A DNA stretch of 15,975 nucleotides from the NCBI GenBank assembly GCA_019119745.1, contig DWWI01000165.1:1-15975 (forward strand), read 5' to 3'. This DNA comes from Candidatus Mediterraneibacter gallistercoris (GTDB lineage: Bacteria > Bacillota_A > Clostridia > Lachnospirales > Lachnospiraceae). Positions 14,366 to 15,975 of this stretch are shown piece after piece (within the stretch, counting starts at the first letter, position 1; each line of letters opens with the position of its first letter). Made by a program: the position numbers and the translations under genes. The notes beneath the pieces are model-generated. The model searched no databases, was not told where the DNA came from, and was given only the letters and a program-made list of their open reading frames with translations.

Positions 14366-15568
14366 ATGCACTGTTTCAGAAAAGTAACAGAAGATTTGTA
14401 CTGGGTGGGGGCAAACGACCGACGTATCGAGCTGTTCGAGAATATCTTTCCGCTCTCCGATGGAGTTTCATACAATTCCTATCTTCTTCTTGATGAGAAG
14501 ACTGTTCTTTTTGATTCTGCTGATTACGCTGTCGGACGGCAGTTTCTTGAAAATGTACAGGCAGTTCTGGGGGACAGACCGCTCGACTATCTTATCGTAA
14601 ACCATATGGAACCGGATCACTGCGCTATGATCGACGAGCTTGTACTCCGCTACCCGGATATGCAGATCATCGGCAATGCAAAGACCTTTCCAATGATCGA
14701 CCAGTTCTTCAACTTCGATCTGGAAGGAAAAAAAGTCATCGTCAAAGAGGGAGAGACATTCTCTACCGGTAAACATACGCTTCACTTTGTAATGGCTCCG
14801 ATGGTACACTGGCCGGAAGTTATGATGACTTACGACGAGACAGACAAAATCCTGTTCTGTGCCGATGCGTTCGGAACATTTAAAGCTTTAAACGGCAACA
14901 TCTTTAATGATGAAGTGGATTTCGACAGAGACTGGCTTGATGAAGCCCGCCGTTACTATACAAACATCGTTGGAAAATACGGTATGCAGGTGCAGACTGT
15001 ACTGAAAAAAGCTTCCGGTCTTGATATCCGGATGCTCTGCCCGCTTCACGGACCGGTCTGGAGAACAAATCTGGATTACATCATTGGCAAATATGACAAA
15101 TGGAGCAGATACGAGCCGGAAGAAAAAGGCGTCATGATCGCGTACGCATCCATGTACGGAAACACAGAAAATATGGCTGAAATCCTCGCTTCTGTCCTTG
15201 CGGAAGAAGGGGTAAAGAATATCTGCATGCACAACATCTCCAAGACACATGTATCCGAACTGATCGCGGACAGTTTCAAATACAGCCACATCGTGCTTGC
15301 AGCGCCTACATACAACAACGGCATTTATCCGCTGATGGACAATTATCTTGAAGATATGAAAGCCCTTGCTCTTAAAAACCGTACAATAGCCGTCCTCGGA
15401 AACGGAAGCTGGGCGCCGCAGAGTACAAAACTGATCAGCACAAAGATCAGTGAGATGAAAGATATGTCGCTGATGGTAGCTAATGTCACGATCAAATCTT
15501 CCGTTAAAGACGCTCAGATGGAAGAATTGGAATCTCTCGGGAGACAAATTGCAAAAGAAGTGTTATAA
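14366..15568 (+). CDS. fprA: Flavodiiron protein, FprA family (O2 and/or NO reductase)
   Basis: The product has 400 residues. The N-terminal metallo-beta-lactamase-like domain (about 1-250) has the complete diiron ligand set: H80, E82, D84 and H85 in NHMEPDH, H148, D167 and H228. The C-terminal flavodoxin domain (about 254-398) has the FMN phosphate loop YASMYGNTENMA (260-271). There is no rubredoxin or flavin reductase extension, so it is the simple class A type, which takes electrons from rubredoxin or a similar donor. In anaerobes these cytosolic enzymes reduce O2 to water or NO to N2O. AAGGAGG precedes the ATG by 8 nt. It is divergent from the Spx/ArsC-like gene and followed after 42 nt by a cytidylate kinase-like gene on the same strand, with no terminator between. 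Confidence 0.96.
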   Translation: MHCFRKVTEDLYWVGANDRRIELFENIFPLSDGVSYNSYLLLDEKTVLFDSADYAVGRQFLENVQAVLGDRPLDYLIVNHMEPDHCAMIDELVLRYPDMQIIGNAKTFPMIDQFFNFDLEGKKVIVKEGETFSTGKHTLHFVMAPMVHWPEVMMTYDETDKILFCADAFGTFKALNGNIFNDEVDFDRDWLDEARRYYTNIVGKYGMQVQTVLKKASGLDIRMLCPLHGPVWRTNLDYIIGKYDKWSRYEPEEKGVMIAYASMYGNTENMAEILASVLAEEGVKNICMHNISKTHVSELIADSFKYSHIVLAAPTYNNGIYPLMDNYLEDMKALALKNRTIAVLGNGSWAPQSTKLISTKISEMKDMSLMVANVTIKSSVKDAQMEELESLGRQIAKEVL

Positions 15569-15610
15569 TAACAGGTGCCTGATTTTTGTGAATACAAAGG
15601 AGGAGTTCTT

Positions 15611-15975
15611 ATGAAATTAGTAATCACCATGAGCCGCCGTTTCGGAACCGGTGCAAGTATCATCGCAAAAGAACTTTCCGAACAGCTTCATATCCCTGTA
15701 TATGACAAGGCGTACATTGAGCAGAAACTGAATGACCATATGTACGAAAACGAAGCGGAGGCTATACGCAGACTGGCGGAAAAGCCGTGCATCATCCTCG
15801 GGCGCTGCGCTTCTGATATCCTGAAAGACAGAATGAATGTCCTGAACATCTTCGTATGTGCAGACAAAGAAGACCGTATCCACAGGATCATGGACAAGGA
15901 AAACTTAAGCTATGACGAGGCAAAGGAAAAAGTGGAGACAACTGATGAAGAAAGAGCTGCCTATTATTATGAACA
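15611..15975 (+). CDS. Cytidylate kinase-like family protein (partial, 3' end missing)
   Basis: The frame is open for 121 codons to the window edge. It matches the Cytidylate_kin2 type of P-loop kinase-like proteins: ITMSRRFGTGASIIAKELSEQL (5-26) in the P-loop position, IPVYDK (28-33), a central IILGRCASDIL (61-71), and the later DKEDRIHRI and TTDEERAAYYYE stretches. The P-loop reads FGTGAS instead of the more usual FGSGGR, and I see no standard Walker lysine. Between YDK and the GRCA motif there are only about 31 residues, whereas members I know have roughly 40-50 more, so the lid-like segment seems missing. An AAAGGAGG site lies before the ATG at 15611. It is 42 nt after fprA and probably in the same transcript. 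Its substrate is unknown. Confidence 0.8.
   Translation, partial: MKLVITMSRRFGTGASIIAKELSEQLHIPVYDKAYIEQKLNDHMYENEAEAIRRLAEKPCIILGRCASDILKDRMNVLNIFVCADKEDRIHRIMDKENLSYDEAKEKVETTDEERAAYYYE

Noticed and set aside
1..15975. A previously undescribed multi-gene system
   Set aside because: Nearly every gene fits a known core family in a common gene order. I found no unexplained gene cluster, defence module, phage or transposon remnants, or repeat array that would support one.

Overview
This window looks like a stretch of core chromosome from a spore-forming Clostridia member, most probably a Lachnospiraceae. I infer this from protein sequence style, strong AGGAGG ribosome binding sites, an endospore gene (SpoIIM) beside a NudF-type Nudix hydrolase as in Bacillus subtilis, RNase Y, a Gram-positive SOS box at recA, and a BMP-type nucleoside ABC transporter. 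Genus and species cannot be fixed from the sequence alone. I found no mobile element, CRISPR array, rRNA or tRNA. Most of the window is ordinary housekeeping DNA, and the points of interest are mainly regulatory.

Layout, left to right. (1) 1-1796, minus strand: an Fe-S cluster operon, iscR-like regulator, nifS cysteine desulfurase, then the first codons of a nifU/iscU scaffold gene cut by the window edge. A good promoter and a 25-bp IscR-type operator precede the regulator, suggesting autoregulation. (2) 2010-3326, plus strand: a SpoVB-like MVF flippase. Its 3' end overlaps the convergent spoIIM gene. (3) 3316-4468, minus strand: nudF-like Nudix hydrolase followed by spoIIM. (4) 4588-8055, minus strand: recA with SOS box and promoter, recX (ATGA overlap with recA), then rny with its own promoter at the end of recX and a strong terminator. 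(5) 7977-8677: a 701-bp stretch without a convincing gene. Its right end holds a TGA-interrupted small ORF and a 15-bp bidirectional terminator.

(6) 8678-13765, minus strand: a four-gene nucleoside-type ABC importer (BMP lipoprotein, double ATPase, two permeases), with a textbook promoter, an intercistronic UUCG hairpin after the lipoprotein gene, and overlaps between the last three genes. (7) 13815-14162, minus strand: an Spx/ArsC-like thioredoxin-fold protein. (8) 14290-15975, plus strand: a flavodiiron protein (O2/NO reductase) with a complete set of iron ligands and a Rex-like operator in its leader, followed closely by a cytidylate kinase-like gene that runs off the end of the window and seems to lack a segment usual in its family.

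Functionally, the Fe-S operon, the Spx/ArsC-like protein and the flavodiiron protein fit the redox needs of an anaerobe. recA/recX/rny handle DNA repair and RNA turnover, spoIIM and the flippase belong to envelope and spore biology, and the ABC importer scavenges nucleosides.
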